Below are positions 25,982 through 34,486 of a DNA stretch of 64,000 nucleotides, in pieces. This DNA comes from Asanoa ishikariensis (GTDB lineage: Bacteria; Actinomycetota; Actinomycetes; Mycobacteriales; Micromonosporaceae), in NCBI RefSeq assembly GCF_900107455.1, contig NZ_FNQB01000003.1, positions 310,001-374,000 on the forward strand, in the 5' to 3' direction. Numbering within the stretch: the first letter of the stretch is position 1; every line of letters begins with the position of its first letter. A program made the position numbers and the translations under genes. Below the pieces are notes generated by a model. It made no database searches and had not been told where the DNA came from. It worked only from the letters and a program-made list of their open reading frames with translations.

Positions 25982-26758
25982 TTGTCGGACATCCGTGCCG
26001 TCGTCGAAGGAGCCGGTTCGCCGGTCGTACTCATGCACAACGGGGTCTCGGACCACCACTGTTGGGATCGGGTAGCCGCCGGGCTGGCCGAGCAGCACAC
26101 CGTCATCCGCTATGACATGCGCGGGTTCGGGCAGACCCCGGCCGCGAGCGCGGGCTTCCGGCACCGCGACGACCTCGCCGCGGCGCTCGACTCGCTCGGC
26201 GTGCAGCGGACCGCGGTCGTGGGCAACTCGCTCGGCGGCTACGTCGCGCTGGAGTTCGCCACGCGCTGGCCGGAGCGGGTCTCGCACCTGGGGATGCTCG
26301 CCGCGCCGCTGGGCGGCTGGGACTGGAGCCCGGTGGTCCGCGACTACGGCGCCGCCGAGGGCAAGCTGCTCGAAGCCGGCGACCTCGACGCGGCCTTGGC
26401 GCTGAACCTCGACATGTGGGTGCGCGGCCCGGACCGCGAATGGACGCCCGAACTGCGGGCGATGGGCGCCGAGCTAGCCCCGGCGATGCGGATCGCGCTG
26501 GCCAACCAGACCGAGAACGAGTCGTTCGAGCTGCCCGACGACACCGCCCTGCCATCGACGCTGCTCGACCTGATCCAGGTTCCGGCGCTGGTCGCGGTGG
26601 GTGACGCCGACGCGCCCGACTTCGTGGAGATCGCCCGCACGGTCGCCGGGGGCATCGCCGGCGCCCGGCTGCTGGAGCTCGCCGGGGTGGCACACATCCT
26701 GCCCGTCGAATGCCCGGAACAGATCACCGCGGAGATCGGCGAACTGCTGGCCCGGTGA
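25982..26758 (+). CDS. Alpha/beta hydrolase
   Basis: 258 aa. Nucleophile in GNSLGGY (G-x-S-x-G, near residue 82), oxyanion HNGVSDHHCW, acid candidate in GDADAPDF and His in VAHILPVECP. The TTG start at 25982 is supported by GAGGAG 6-7 bases upstream; the longer GTG frame adds unconserved residues. The substrate is not evident. It resembles 3-oxoadipate enol-lactonase-like and other small-molecule hydrolases. Confidence 0.83.
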   Translation: MSDIRAVVEGAGSPVVLMHNGVSDHHCWDRVAAGLAEQHTVIRYDMRGFGQTPAASAGFRHRDDLAAALDSLGVQRTAVVGNSLGGYVALEFATRWPERVSHLGMLAAPLGGWDWSPVVRDYGAAEGKLLEAGDLDAALALNLDMWVRGPDREWTPELRAMGAELAPAMRIALANQTENESFELPDDTALPSTLLDLIQVPALVAVGDADAPDFVEIARTVAGGIAGARLLELAGVAHILPVECPEQITAEIGELLAR

Positions 26759-26924
26759 GCGTGGCCACGGTGGGCTCGGCGTGTCATGCCATGGCCGATA
26801 TAGTGGCACGGCCAATGATCAGGGGGTTGGTCCGCGCGCCCGCCGCGTTCGTTCGCGGCCGCCGGTGGCGGGCGGCACTGCCTAGCCAGTGCCAAACAGG
26901 CCCGTCGCGGTGGAGGAGGCAGCG

Positions 26925-27545
26925 GTGTCGAGTACGCCCGCCGTCGCGTCGGATCGTGTCCTCACCCTGCCCAATCTGATCAGTTTCCTGCGCCTCGTGG
27001 GCGTCCCGATCTTCCTCTGGCTGATGCTCGGGCCGCACCACGACGTCGCGGCTGTCATCGTGTTGGCGGTCGGCGGCAGCAGCGACTGGATCGACGGCTG
27101 GGTCGCCCGCCGGCTCGGCCAGGTCAGCCGGCTCGGTGAGCTGCTCGACCCCCTGGCCGACCGGCTCTACATCCTCGCGGTCCTGGTCGCCTTCACCTGG
27201 CGCGAGATCGTCCCCTGGGAGTTCACCGCCGCCCTGGTAGCCCGCGAGCTGATGATGATCGTCTGTCTCGCGGTGCTCCGGCGCAACGGGTTCGGCCCGC
27301 CGCAGGTGCACTACCTGGGCAAGACGGCCACCTTCATCCTCCTCGCCGCGTTCCCGGTGCTGCTGCTGGCGAAGGCGGTCCCGGCCATCGAGACCGGCGC
27401 CGCCGCGGCCGGCTGGGGCCTGGCCTGGTGGGGCATCGTCCTCTACTGGATCGCCGGTTTCCTCTACGTCGGCCAGGCGTCCCGCGTCATCCGCGCGGGC
27501 CGGGCGGAGAGTGCCGCTGCCGCCCGCACGGGGGAGCCGGCATGA
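26925..27545 (+). CDS. CDP-alcohol phosphatidyltransferase (PgsA-like)
   Basis: 206 aa integral membrane enzyme with about five helices. The CDP-OH-P motif is complete: D-W-I-D-G-W-V-A-R-R then 7 residues, G, and D-P-L-A-D. It transfers a phosphatidyl group from CDP-diacylglycerol to an alcohol such as glycerol phosphate. The GTG at 26925 has GGAGGAGG upstream. It heads a block (DUF881, sbp, DUF881, gcvH, garA, ftsR) with the same order as Rv1822-Rv1828 of M. tuberculosis, where the homologue is pgsA2. Confidence 0.88.
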   Translation: MSSTPAVASDRVLTLPNLISFLRLVGVPIFLWLMLGPHHDVAAVIVLAVGGSSDWIDGWVARRLGQVSRLGELLDPLADRLYILAVLVAFTWREIVPWEFTAALVARELMMIVCLAVLRRNGFGPPQVHYLGKTATFILLAAFPVLLLAKAVPAIETGAAAAGWGLAWWGIVLYWIAGFLYVGQASRVIRAGRAESAAAARTGEPA

Positions 27546-28435
27546 CCGAGCGGGCGGACAAGCCGCCCCAGCGGCGGTGGATGTCGCCGGACTTCCTCTC
27601 CGAACTGTTCAGCAACCCCCTCGATCCCGGGTACGCGGACGCGGCCGCCCGCCGTGCGAAGTCCGGCCCGCCGACCGGCTGGCGGCAGTCCACCCGGCGG
27701 ACTGCCGCGGTGCTGGTGGCCGGGCTGATCGGCCTGCTGTTCGCGGTCGCCTACCGGCAGACGATGGCCGACGAGCCGCGCCGCAGCCAGGCCCGGGCCG
27801 ACCTGGTCAGCCAGATCAAGGCGCGCCAGGAGACCACCGACAACCTGCGCGGCCAGGCCGACCGGCTGCGTGACGAGGTGGCCCGCGAGCGCGACGCCGC
27901 GCTCGGCGCCAACCAGGCCGCCCAGCGCCGCGAGACCGAGGCGGCCACCGGACTGCGCCGGGTCACCGGGGACGGCCTCATCGTCCGGCTGACCGACGCC
28001 GCGGACGCCGCCGAGGACGGTGGCGAGCACGAGCTCGGCCGGATCTTCGACCGCGACCTGCAGCTCGTGACCAACGCCCTGTGGGCGTCCGGCGCCGAGG
28101 CGATCGCGGTCAACGACCAGCGGCTGACCGCGACCTCGACGATCCGCAAGGCCGGCGGCGCGATCCTGGTCGACTTCCGGCCGGTGACCAGCCCGTACGA
28201 GATCCGCGTGATCGGCCCCGGGAACCTTGAGGACCGGTTCAACGACAGCGCGGCGGCCGCCCTGATGCGTAAGGTCGCCGACGTCGAGCACATCGGGTTC
28301 GACACGCACCGGGAAGACGACCTGAACCTGCCCGCGGCCACCGAGCCGACGCTCAACTACGCGACCCGTCCGGCGCCGCCCAGCGCGACACCGACGCCCG
28401 TGACATCCTCCTCGAGCCCGTCCGGAGGCGGCTAG
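27542..28435 (+). CDS. DUF881 family membrane-anchored protein
   Basis: 297 aa. One transmembrane helix at about residues 51-69 after a basic cytoplasmic head, then a coiled coil (about 80-130) and the DUF881 domain (LRRVTGDGLIVRLTDA to the end), with a low-complexity Pro/Thr/Ser tail. ATGA overlap with the phosphatidyltransferase. DUF881 proteins of this cluster are thought to work at the cell envelope near division proteins, but no activity is known. Confidence 0.87.
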   Translation: MTERADKPPQRRWMSPDFLSELFSNPLDPGYADAAARRAKSGPPTGWRQSTRRTAAVLVAGLIGLLFAVAYRQTMADEPRRSQARADLVSQIKARQETTDNLRGQADRLRDEVARERDAALGANQAAQRRETEAATGLRRVTGDGLIVRLTDAADAAEDGGEHELGRIFDRDLQLVTNALWASGAEAIAVNDQRLTATSTIRKAGGAILVDFRPVTSPYEIRVIGPGNLEDRFNDSAAAALMRKVADVEHIGFDTHREDDLNLPAATEPTLNYATRPAPPSATPTPVTSSSSPSGGG

Positions 28436-28768
28436 ATGATCCCCGTACTCGCCCTCGTCGTGGGTGTCGTCCTCGGTCTGGTGTTCGGCCCGACCGTGCC
28501 CGGCTGGCTGGAGCCGTACCTGCCGATCGCGGTGGTCGCGGCCCTGGACGCGGTCTTCGGCGGCGTCCGTGCCAAGCTCGACGGCATCTTCGACGACCAG
28601 CAGTTCGTCATCTCGTTCATCTCGAACGTGCTGGTCGCCGCACTGATCGTCTACCTCGGCGACCAGCTCGGCGTGGGCGGCCAACTGTCCACCGGCGTCG
28701 TGGTCGTGCTCGGCGTGCGCATCTTCGGCAACGTGGCCGCCATCCGTCGACACCTGTTCCGGGCCTGA
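28436..28768 (+). CDS. sbp: Small basic protein (DUF1290)
   Basis: 110 aa, three hydrophobic helices (1-20, 27-45, 60-78), with the family core AALDAVFGGVRAKLDGIFDD. It begins directly after the preceding stop codon. Sbp/DUF1290 lies between two DUF881 genes here as in mycobacteria (Rv1824) and near division genes in firmicutes. Its function is unknown. Confidence 0.9.
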   Translation: MIPVLALVVGVVLGLVFGPTVPGWLEPYLPIAVVAALDAVFGGVRAKLDGIFDDQQFVISFISNVLVAALIVYLGDQLGVGGQLSTGVVVVLGVRIFGNVAAIRRHLFRA

Positions 28769-28787
28769 CGCGGGAGGACCGAAGACG

Positions 28788-29873
28788 ATGACCGACGACC
28801 CGCGCGAAAGCAGCGGCACCGAGCCCACCTCCGACGAGCCGACCCGGGCCTTGTCTCCTGAGCCGGCCAAGCCGGCCCGCCGCCCGACCCCCGGCCGTTC
28901 CGCCGCGCCCCGGCCCGCACCCGCTCCGGCCCCGGATTTGACGGAGGCCGACCAAGGCCCCGACGAGGAGACGGTGCGGCTCTCCCCGGTCACCGACGGC
29001 ACAAACGGGGAGCCGTCCCCGCCCAAGGTCGACCCCGCACCGAGCGACACCGGTGCGGCCGAGGAGACGGTGGCCCTGCCCCAGACCGAGCGCTCCTCCG
29101 GGGTTACGGACGCTCCGTCGCGCGTATCAGATGACGATCCTGATTCTGAGGATCTTGACCCTCCGCCCGCTGCGACACGCAAGAAGCGCAGCACTGCTGG
29201 TGTGATCATTCTCGTGTTGTTGGCTCTGCTGGGGTTCACGCTCGCGATCCAGTTGGGCGGCAAGTCCGGCGACTCCGACCTGGCCGCCATGCGCGAGGAC
29301 GACCTCGTGCGGCTCCAGTCCGACCTCCAGGCCCAGGAGGACCGTCTCCAGCGCGAGATCGCCTCCCTGCAGGACAGCCAGCGCCAGCTCCAGTCCGGCG
29401 CCCAGGGCCGCACCGCGGCGCTGGAGGAGGCCACCAAGCGGGCCGACGAGCTCGCCATCCTCGCCGGCACCGTGAAGGCGCAGGGTCCCGGGCTGACGAT
29501 CCGGTTCGTCGCCGGTCCACAGGCGATCGCGGCGTCCGACATCCTCAACGCGGTGCAGGAGCTACGCGGCGCGGACGCGGAGGCGATGCAGATCGCCGGC
29601 GCGGACGGCACGCTCGTGCGGATCGTCGCGAGCACCTACTTCATCGACGCCGAGGGTGCGCTCGAGGTGTCCGGCAAGCGGCTGACCGGCCCGTACACGA
29701 TCACCGTCATCGGAGATCCGCCGACGATGCGCACCGCGCTCAACATTCCGGACGGGCTGGTGCCGTCGATCAAAGCGGACGGCGGTAACGTGATCGTCGA
29801 CGAGCACGACACGGTCGACGTCACGGCCATCGCCGCGCCTGTCGATCTCGAGCACGCCAAACCAGTCAGCTGA
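28788..29873 (+). CDS. DUF881 family protein (second copy)
   Basis: 361 aa. Long acidic/proline-rich cytoplasmic region (1-125), one membrane helix (about 131-147), coiled coil (165-215), then DUF881 (ILAGTVKAQGPGLTIRFV onward). RBS GGGAGG precedes the ATG. It is the Rv1825-like member. The disordered N-terminus is much longer than in the first copy and could be phosphorylated; that is inference from composition only. Confidence 0.86.
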   Translation: MTDDPRESSGTEPTSDEPTRALSPEPAKPARRPTPGRSAAPRPAPAPAPDLTEADQGPDEETVRLSPVTDGTNGEPSPPKVDPAPSDTGAAEETVALPQTERSSGVTDAPSRVSDDDPDSEDLDPPPAATRKKRSTAGVIILVLLALLGFTLAIQLGGKSGDSDLAAMREDDLVRLQSDLQAQEDRLQREIASLQDSQRQLQSGAQGRTAALEEATKRADELAILAGTVKAQGPGLTIRFVAGPQAIAASDILNAVQELRGADAEAMQIAGADGTLVRIVASTYFIDAEGALEVSGKRLTGPYTITVIGDPPTMRTALNIPDGLVPSIKADGGNVIVDEHDTVDVTAIAAPVDLEHAKPVS

Positions 29874-29889
29874 CGACGAAGGAACCTCA

Positions 29890-30267
29890 GTGATCCCTGA
29901 CGACCTGCGATACACCGCCGAGCACGAGTGGGTGCGCGGTGGCGACGGTCCGGTGCGGGTGGGCATCACCCACTTCGCGCAGGACTCCCTGGGCGACATC
30001 GTCTACGTCCAGCTTCCCGAGCAGGGCGCGCAGGTCTCCGCCGGTGACTCCTTCGGCGAGGTCGAGTCCACCAAGAGTGTCTCCGAGATCTACGCTCCTA
30101 TCTCTGGGACCGTCGTCGGGCGCAACGACAAGCTCGTCGACGAACCAGAGACGATCAACGCGGACCCGTACGGGGAGGGCTGGTTGGTGGAGATCGACCC
30201 CAGCGACCCCGCGGCGTTGGACGCCCTGCTGACCGCAGACGCCTACCGCGAGCTCACCGAGGGCTGA
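29890..30267 (+). CDS. gcvH: Glycine cleavage system H protein
   Basis: 125 aa. The lipoyl-lysine motif EVESTKSVSEIYAP is at about residues 57-70, in a hammerhead domain opening with YTAEHEWV. It shuttles the aminomethyl group between GcvP, GcvT and lipoamide dehydrogenase. GTG start with AAGGA upstream. It belongs to the conserved envelope/garA block and not to the riboswitch-controlled gcvP 7 kb away; gcvT is not in the window. Confidence 0.95.
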   Translation: MIPDDLRYTAEHEWVRGGDGPVRVGITHFAQDSLGDIVYVQLPEQGAQVSAGDSFGEVESTKSVSEIYAPISGTVVGRNDKLVDEPETINADPYGEGWLVEIDPSDPAALDALLTADAYRELTEG

Positions 30268-30307
30268 TCAAGCCTTCTCGACAGCACAGATGTGCCCGCG
30301 CGTCCGG

Positions 30308-30337
30308 TTGACCCTGGATTTCAGGGCTGGCTAGGCT
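30308..30337 (+). promoter_or_regulatory. Housekeeping-type promoter for garA
   Basis: TTGACC (30308-30313), 18-base spacer, TAGGCT (30332-30337): a good SigA/HrdB match about 90 bases before the FHA gene, so garA-ftsR can be transcribed separately from gcvH. Confidence 0.6.
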
Positions 30338-30427
30338 CGCGAAGTTGTTTTTGACTTGTTCCAAGCTGCTGCCCACTGGCGGCCGGGGTGTCCGGCGCCG
30401 CTGCGAAAAGATCCGTGAGGTGGACCG

Positions 30428-30880
30428 ATGACGCGCCCCGACGACGAGTTTCCCCCACTCGACGTCACGTCGACGCTCAACCTGGGCTCGCTCGACGAAG
30501 TGCTGGAGGGCCCCGACGCAGACGTCGTGCCCGGCCGCATGTCGGGCTCGCTGCCGCCGGGAATGGCCTTGCTGGTCGTCCGGCGCGGGCCCAACGCCGG
30601 AGCGCGGTTCCTGTTGGACCACGACGTGACCACGAGCGGCCGGCACCCCGACAGTGACATCTTCCTCGACGACGTGACGGTCTCCCGTCGCCATGCCGAG
30701 TTCCACCGCGACGGCGGCACGTTCACCGTGCGCGACGTGGGCAGCCTGAACGGCACCTACGTCAACCGCGAACGGGTCGAAGCGGCGACACTCAGCAACG
30801 GCGACGAGGTGCAGATCGGCAAGTTCCGACTGGTGTTCATCGCCGGGCCACGCCCCGACGAGGAGTCCGCGCGCGGCTAG
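30428..30880 (+). CDS. garA: FHA-domain protein GarA/OdhI
   Basis: 150 aa. Residues 50-145 form an FHA domain with the phosphothreonine-binding residues G-R-H, S-x-x-H (VSRRHAEF) and N-G-T (SLNGTYVN). The N-terminal tail contains a TST motif (DVTSTLNLG) at the place where GarA is phosphorylated by Pkn kinases. GarA/OdhI switches carbon flux by binding 2-oxoglutarate dehydrogenase and glutamate enzymes. Placement between gcvH and the FtsR-like MerR gene matches mycobacteria and corynebacteria. Confidence 0.92.
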   Translation: MTRPDDEFPPLDVTSTLNLGSLDEVLEGPDADVVPGRMSGSLPPGMALLVVRRGPNAGARFLLDHDVTTSGRHPDSDIFLDDVTVSRRHAEFHRDGGTFTVRDVGSLNGTYVNRERVEAATLSNGDEVQIGKFRLVFIAGPRPDEESARG

Positions 30881-30895
30881 GGAGTGGGGCGACGC

Positions 30896-31627
30896 GTGAC
30901 CGAACGTGCCACGGGCGCGGCGGCCGGCGCCGACCCGCGCACGCTACCGCGCATGAGCATCGGCGAAGTCCTGGCGGAGTTGCGCCCGGAGTTCCCCGAT
31001 ACCACCATCTCCAAGCTGCGCTTCCTCGAGGCCGAAGGCCTCGTGGAGCCCCAGCGCACGGCGGCCGGCTACCGCAAGTACAGCTGGCGCGACGTGGACC
31101 GGTTGCGCTTCGTGCTGTCCGCGCAGCGCGACCGGTACCTGCCGCTGCGGGTGATCCGGGACGAGCTCGAGGCCCGGGACAGCGGTGATGACGTGGCGCC
31201 GCGCCGGCCTGTGCTGGTCGCGGTGCCCGACGAGCCGTCCGCCGCGCCTCCGGCCGACGCCCTGGTGCGCCGGGCGGAGCTGGTCGAGCGGACCGGCATC
31301 GACCCGGGCAGCCTGGCCGAGCTCGAGGACATGGGCATGATCACCCAGCGCACCCCCGGCTGGTACGACGCGGACGCGCTGGTGATCGCCGCGGCGGTGG
31401 CCGGCCTGGTGTCGTATGGGCTCGAGGTGCGGCACCTGCGCACGTACAAGGCGGCGGCCGACCGTGAGGTCGGTCTCTTCGCCCAACTGGTGGGCCCGCT
31501 GGCCCGGCAGAAGGACCCGGCGGCCCGCGCCCGGGCGGCGGCGGCCGCCCAGGAGCTGACCGGACTGGCCCAGCAACTGCGCGCGGCGCTGGTTCGGGCC
31601 GGTTTGCGCGACACCCTGGGTCGTTGA
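30896..31627 (+). CDS. ftsR: MerR family regulator FtsR
   Basis: 243 aa. MerR DNA-binding domain MSIGEVLAELRPEFPDTTIS then KLRFLEAEGLVEPQRTAAGY near residues 20-65, followed by a long helical effector region with a second MerR-like wHTH (RTGIDPGSLAELEDMGMITQ). Its position right after garA equals Cg1631/Rv1828, described as FtsR, an activator of ftsZ in Corynebacterium. GTG at 30896 is preferred for ribosome-site spacing; GTG at 30884 is possible. Confidence 0.87.
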   Translation: MTERATGAAAGADPRTLPRMSIGEVLAELRPEFPDTTISKLRFLEAEGLVEPQRTAAGYRKYSWRDVDRLRFVLSAQRDRYLPLRVIRDELEARDSGDDVAPRRPVLVAVPDEPSAAPPADALVRRAELVERTGIDPGSLAELEDMGMITQRTPGWYDADALVIAAAVAGLVSYGLEVRHLRTYKAAADREVGLFAQLVGPLARQKDPAARARAAAAAQELTGLAQQLRAALVRAGLRDTLGR

Positions 31628-31790
31628 CGCGCGGGCCGGACTGCCGCACCGTCACGCAGATCACGTAGGCTCGAAGCCGGTTCCCCCTCGGCACCGACGG
31701 CGCGTGCGGGACGCACTCCGCTCGCGCGTGTACCGTGCAAGGAAGGGGCCGGAAACGGTACTGGGACGACGACAACGACACGGAGGCGCA

Positions 31791-32258
31791 GTGCGTGAGC
31801 TGAGCGTGGTCGGGGTTCGGGTCGAGTTGCCCAGCAACCAGCCGATTGTGCTGCTCCGAGAGGTCGAGGGCGACCGCTACCTGCCGATCTGGATCGGTGC
31901 GGTGGAGGCGACGGCGATCGCCTACGAGCAGCAGGGCGTGAAGCCCGCCCGGCCGCTAACCCATGATCTTCTCCGCGACGTGCTGGCCGCGCTCAAGCAG
32001 CCGCTCAACGCCGTGGAGATCGTCGAGCTCAAGGAAAACGTCTTCTACGCGGACCTTTTGATCGGCGACAACAACCTGCGGATCTCCGCCCGGCCGAGCG
32101 ACTCGATCGCCCTGGCCCTGCGGGTGGGTGCGCCGATCCGGTGCGCCGAGCAGGTCCTCTCCGAGGCCGGCATCGTCATCCCTGACGAGCAGGAAGACGA
32201 GGTGGAGAAGTTCCGGGAGTTCCTGGAGCAGGTCCGCCCTGAGGACTTCGCGGGCTGA
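31791..32258 (+). CDS. Bifunctional nuclease family protein (DUF151)
   Basis: 155 aa. Full DUF151/BFN domain: LPSNQPIVLLREVEGDRYLP, IGAVEATAIAYEQQG, then SARPSDSIALALRVGAPI. It is the homologue of Rv1829. Plant and archaeal relatives have nuclease activity; the bacterial role is unknown. GTG at 31791 follows GGAGG by 5 bases. The last 25 bases, including the stop codon, are duplicated in tandem just downstream. Confidence 0.88.
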   Translation: MRELSVVGVRVELPSNQPIVLLREVEGDRYLPIWIGAVEATAIAYEQQGVKPARPLTHDLLRDVLAALKQPLNAVEIVELKENVFYADLLIGDNNLRISARPSDSIALALRVGAPIRCAEQVLSEAGIVIPDEQEDEVEKFREFLEQVRPEDFAG

Positions 32259-32285
32259 GTCGCCCTGAGGACTTCGCGGGCTGAG
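32235..32285. repeat. 26-bp tandem duplication over a stop codon
   Basis: CGCCCTGAGG-ACTTCGCGGG-CTGAG occurs at 32235-32259 and again, perfectly, at 32261-32285. The first copy encodes the C-terminal RPEDFAG and stop of the DUF151 gene; the second is non-coding. Confidence 0.9.
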
Positions 32286-32317
32286 CGTGGTTCTGAGCGT
32301 TGCTCGGGTGATGTCCT

Positions 32318-32365
32318 CAGATCGCGGCGTGTCGGCGCAAAGCCTGCGCCCCGCTGCCCGATCTG
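32318..32365. terminator. Nested stem-loop after the DUF151 gene
   Basis: Outer arms CAGATCG/CGATCTG and inner arms GGCGCA/TGCGCC around a 5-base loop, between the DUF151 and MerR genes. It could be a terminator or a leader structure; no T-run follows. Confidence 0.5.
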
Positions 32366-32440
32366 AGCTATAGGGTTGGCGCTGTTGACGGGTGCGCGTA
32401 CCGGCACGACGCGGCACCCCGCTGGCGGGGAGGTAGCCAC

Positions 32441-33019
32441 ATGCCCGACCCACGTGATCCTGATCCTGCGGGTAGATCCAACGCCGACGCGGCGCAGGCC
32501 CCAACGGACGATGACTCCGTCGGCTACCGAGGCGTAACCGCCTGCCACGCGGTCGGCATCAGCTACCGCCAGCTCGACTACTGGGCTCGCACGACGCTGG
32601 TCGTGCCGAGCGTGCGCGACGCGTCCGGGTCCGGCACGCAGCGCCTCTACTCGTTCCGGGACCTCGTCGTCCTCAAGGTGGTCAAGCGCCTCCTGGACGC
32701 CGGCGTCTCGCTCCAGAACATCCGCAAGGCGATCGAGACGCTGCGCTCGCACGGCGTCGACGATCTTGCCGGGATCACGCTGATCTCCGACGGCACGACG
32801 GTCTACGAGTGCCGTTCGCCGGAGGAGGTCGTCGACCTGCTCCAGGGCGGCCAGGGCGTCTTCGGCATCGCGATCGGCGGTGCGTTCAAGGAGATCCAGG
32901 GCTCGCTGTCACACCTGCCCGCGGAGCCCGCCGAGCCGGCTCCCGCCGAGGACCCGGCCGACGACGCACCGAGCGGCGACGAGCTCGCAGCCCGCCGCGC
33001 CCGCCGCCGCGCCGGCTGA
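32441..33019 (+). CDS. MerR family transcriptional regulator (Rv1830-like)
   Basis: 192 aa. Single MerR winged helix-turn-helix at about residues 28-95 (YRGVTACHAVGISYRQLDYW), then a helical linker and a charged Ala/Pro tail. GGGGAGG is 7-8 bases before the ATG. It completes the synteny with Rv1826-Rv1830. Mycobacterial gcvB follows this gene after one more, while here gcvP is 4.6 kb downstream. Confidence 0.88.
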   Translation: MPDPRDPDPAGRSNADAAQAPTDDDSVGYRGVTACHAVGISYRQLDYWARTTLVVPSVRDASGSGTQRLYSFRDLVVLKVVKRLLDAGVSLQNIRKAIETLRSHGVDDLAGITLISDGTTVYECRSPEEVVDLLQGGQGVFGIAIGGAFKEIQGSLSHLPAEPAEPAPAEDPADDAPSGDELAARRARRRAG

Positions 33020-33022
33020 CCG

Positions 33023-33069
33023 AAAATACTTAGCCCTTGCGCTAAGTATTTTGGGCGGCAATACTTAGC
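33023..33069 (+). promoter_or_regulatory. ArsR-type operator with an extra half-site
   Basis: Perfect inverted repeat AAAATACTTAGC-N6-GCTAAGTATTTT (33023-33052), plus a further copy of the half-site AATACTTAGC (33060-33069) ending 3 bases before the ATG of the ArsR gene. The stem followed by TTTT may also end the upstream MerR transcript. Confidence 0.8.
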
Positions 33070-33072
33070 TTC

Positions 33073-33405
33073 ATGGCACAGTATGCGGCCGAGCTCGACG
33101 GTGTGTTCGTCGCCCTGGCCGACCCGACCCGGCGCGGCGTCGTCCGGCGGCTCGGCCGGGGACCCACGAGCGTGGGAGACCTGGCGCGCGAGTTCCCGAT
33201 GACACTCCCGTCGTTCATGAAACACGTGCGCACTCTCGAGACCACCGGGTTGATCCACACGGTCAAGGCCGGCCGCGTACGCACCTGCGTGCTCAACCGC
33301 GACCGCCTCGCGCTCGTGGACGACTGGCTCGCCGAACAGCGCGGGATCTGGGAAGGCCGCACCGATCGGCTGGCCAGCCTGCTCACGGAGGAGGACCAAC
33401 CATGA
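33073..33405 (+). CDS. ArsR family (metal-independent type) regulator
   Basis: 110 aa winged helix protein: FVALADPTRRGVVRRLGRGP, then DLAREFPMTLPSFMKHVRTL as recognition helix. No cysteine metal site is seen, as in the SRPBCC-linked ArsR branch. It overlaps the SRPBCC gene by ATGA. Autoregulation through the palindrome immediately upstream is very likely. Confidence 0.9.
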   Translation: MAQYAAELDGVFVALADPTRRGVVRRLGRGPTSVGDLAREFPMTLPSFMKHVRTLETTGLIHTVKAGRVRTCVLNRDRLALVDDWLAEQRGIWEGRTDRLASLLTEEDQP

Positions 33406-33866
33406 CCGATGCGGAGCTCGACCTGACGCTGGACCGGGTGATCCGGGCACCGCGGGCCGCTGTCTGGCGCGCCTGGACCGACCCGGCCCGCTTCGAGCGC
33501 TGGTGGGTGCCGGCGCCGGCCGTGTGTCGCGTCGACCGGCTGGAGGTGCGGCCGGGCGGGGCCTTCGTGACCCGTTTCAGCGAGCCCGGCGGCGTGCTCG
33601 CACCGCACATGGACGCCACCTTCCTGGTCGTCGACGACCAGGAACGGATCGTGTTCACCAACGCGGTCGACAGCGCCTGGCGCCCCGCCGCTCCGGAACC
33701 GGTCGCGATGACCGCCGAGATCACCCTCGCTGACCACCCGGACGGCACCGACTACCGGATCGTCGTCCGGCACGGCGACCCGGCGGCCCGCGCCCGGCAC
33801 GCGGAGCTCGGCTTCCTTGACGGCTGGGGCACGGTCACCGCACAGCTCGCGGCGGTGGTGGAATGA
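33402..33866 (+). CDS. SRPBCC (AHSA1-like) domain protein
   Basis: 154 aa START-like fold: LDRVIRAPRAAVWRAWTDPA at the N-terminus, RWWVPAP, and the C-terminal helix LGFLDGWGTVTAQLAAVVE. ArsR plus AHSA1 gene pairs are widespread; the protein probably binds a small hydrophobic ligand. Coupled to both neighbours by 4-base overlaps. Confidence 0.88.
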   Translation: MTDAELDLTLDRVIRAPRAAVWRAWTDPARFERWWVPAPAVCRVDRLEVRPGGAFVTRFSEPGGVLAPHMDATFLVVDDQERIVFTNAVDSAWRPAAPEPVAMTAEITLADHPDGTDYRIVVRHGDPAARARHAELGFLDGWGTVTAQLAAVVE

Positions 33867-34480
33867 GGATCGCGCTGACCGAGTTCGTCTCGCTCGACGG
33901 CGTCAGCCAGGGTCCCGGCTCGCCCGACGAGGACACCACAGGCGGCTTCACCCGCGGCGGCTGGCTGACCCCGCACCTGGACGGGCGGTTCGTCGAGGCG
34001 GCCGCACACTGGCTCTCGCTGGCCGACGGCCTGCTGCTCGGGCGCCGTACCTACGAGGAGTTCGCCGCCGCCTGGCCGCAGATCACCGACCCGGCCGACC
34101 CGTTCACGGAGCGGATGAACGGGCTGCCGAAGTACGTCGTGACCGACACGCTCGCGACGGCGGCCTGGCAACCCGCGACGCTGCTGCGGTTCGAGGACGT
34201 CGCGACGCTCAAGGACCGACCCGGACGTGAGCTGCAGATCCACGGCAGCGCCCGGCTCGGCAAGGCCCTGCTCGCGGCGGGCCTGGTCGACACGGTACGG
34301 CTCGTGGTCGCCCCGACCGTCGTCGGCACGGGCCGCCGCCTGCTCGACCACCCGGGCCGGCCGGTCGGCCTGCGCCTGGTGTCCCACGAGGCCACCGCGA
34401 CGGGCGTGCTGCTCCTGGAGTACGAACCCACGGGCGCTGCGCCCGTCGGGGAGTACGCCGGCGTCGCGGCAGTCGGCTAG
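33863..34480 (+). CDS. Dihydrofolate reductase family (RibD C-terminal-like) protein
   Basis: 205 aa. It opens MRIALTEFVSLDGVSQGPGS and has LLLGRRTYEEFA, a nucleotide loop IHGSARLGKALLAAGLVD, and VVAPTVVGTGRRLLD. These are features of the YyaP/RibD-C group of NADPH-dependent reductases, not of true folate enzymes. It overlaps the SRPBCC gene and ends the ArsR operon 6 bases before a palindromic repeat element. Confidence 0.87.
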   Translation: MRIALTEFVSLDGVSQGPGSPDEDTTGGFTRGGWLTPHLDGRFVEAAAHWLSLADGLLLGRRTYEEFAAAWPQITDPADPFTERMNGLPKYVVTDTLATAAWQPATLLRFEDVATLKDRPGRELQIHGSARLGKALLAAGLVDTVRLVVAPTVVGTGRRLLDHPGRPVGLRLVSHEATATGVLLLEYEPTGAAPVGEYAGVAAVG

Positions 34481-34486
34481 GACGGC

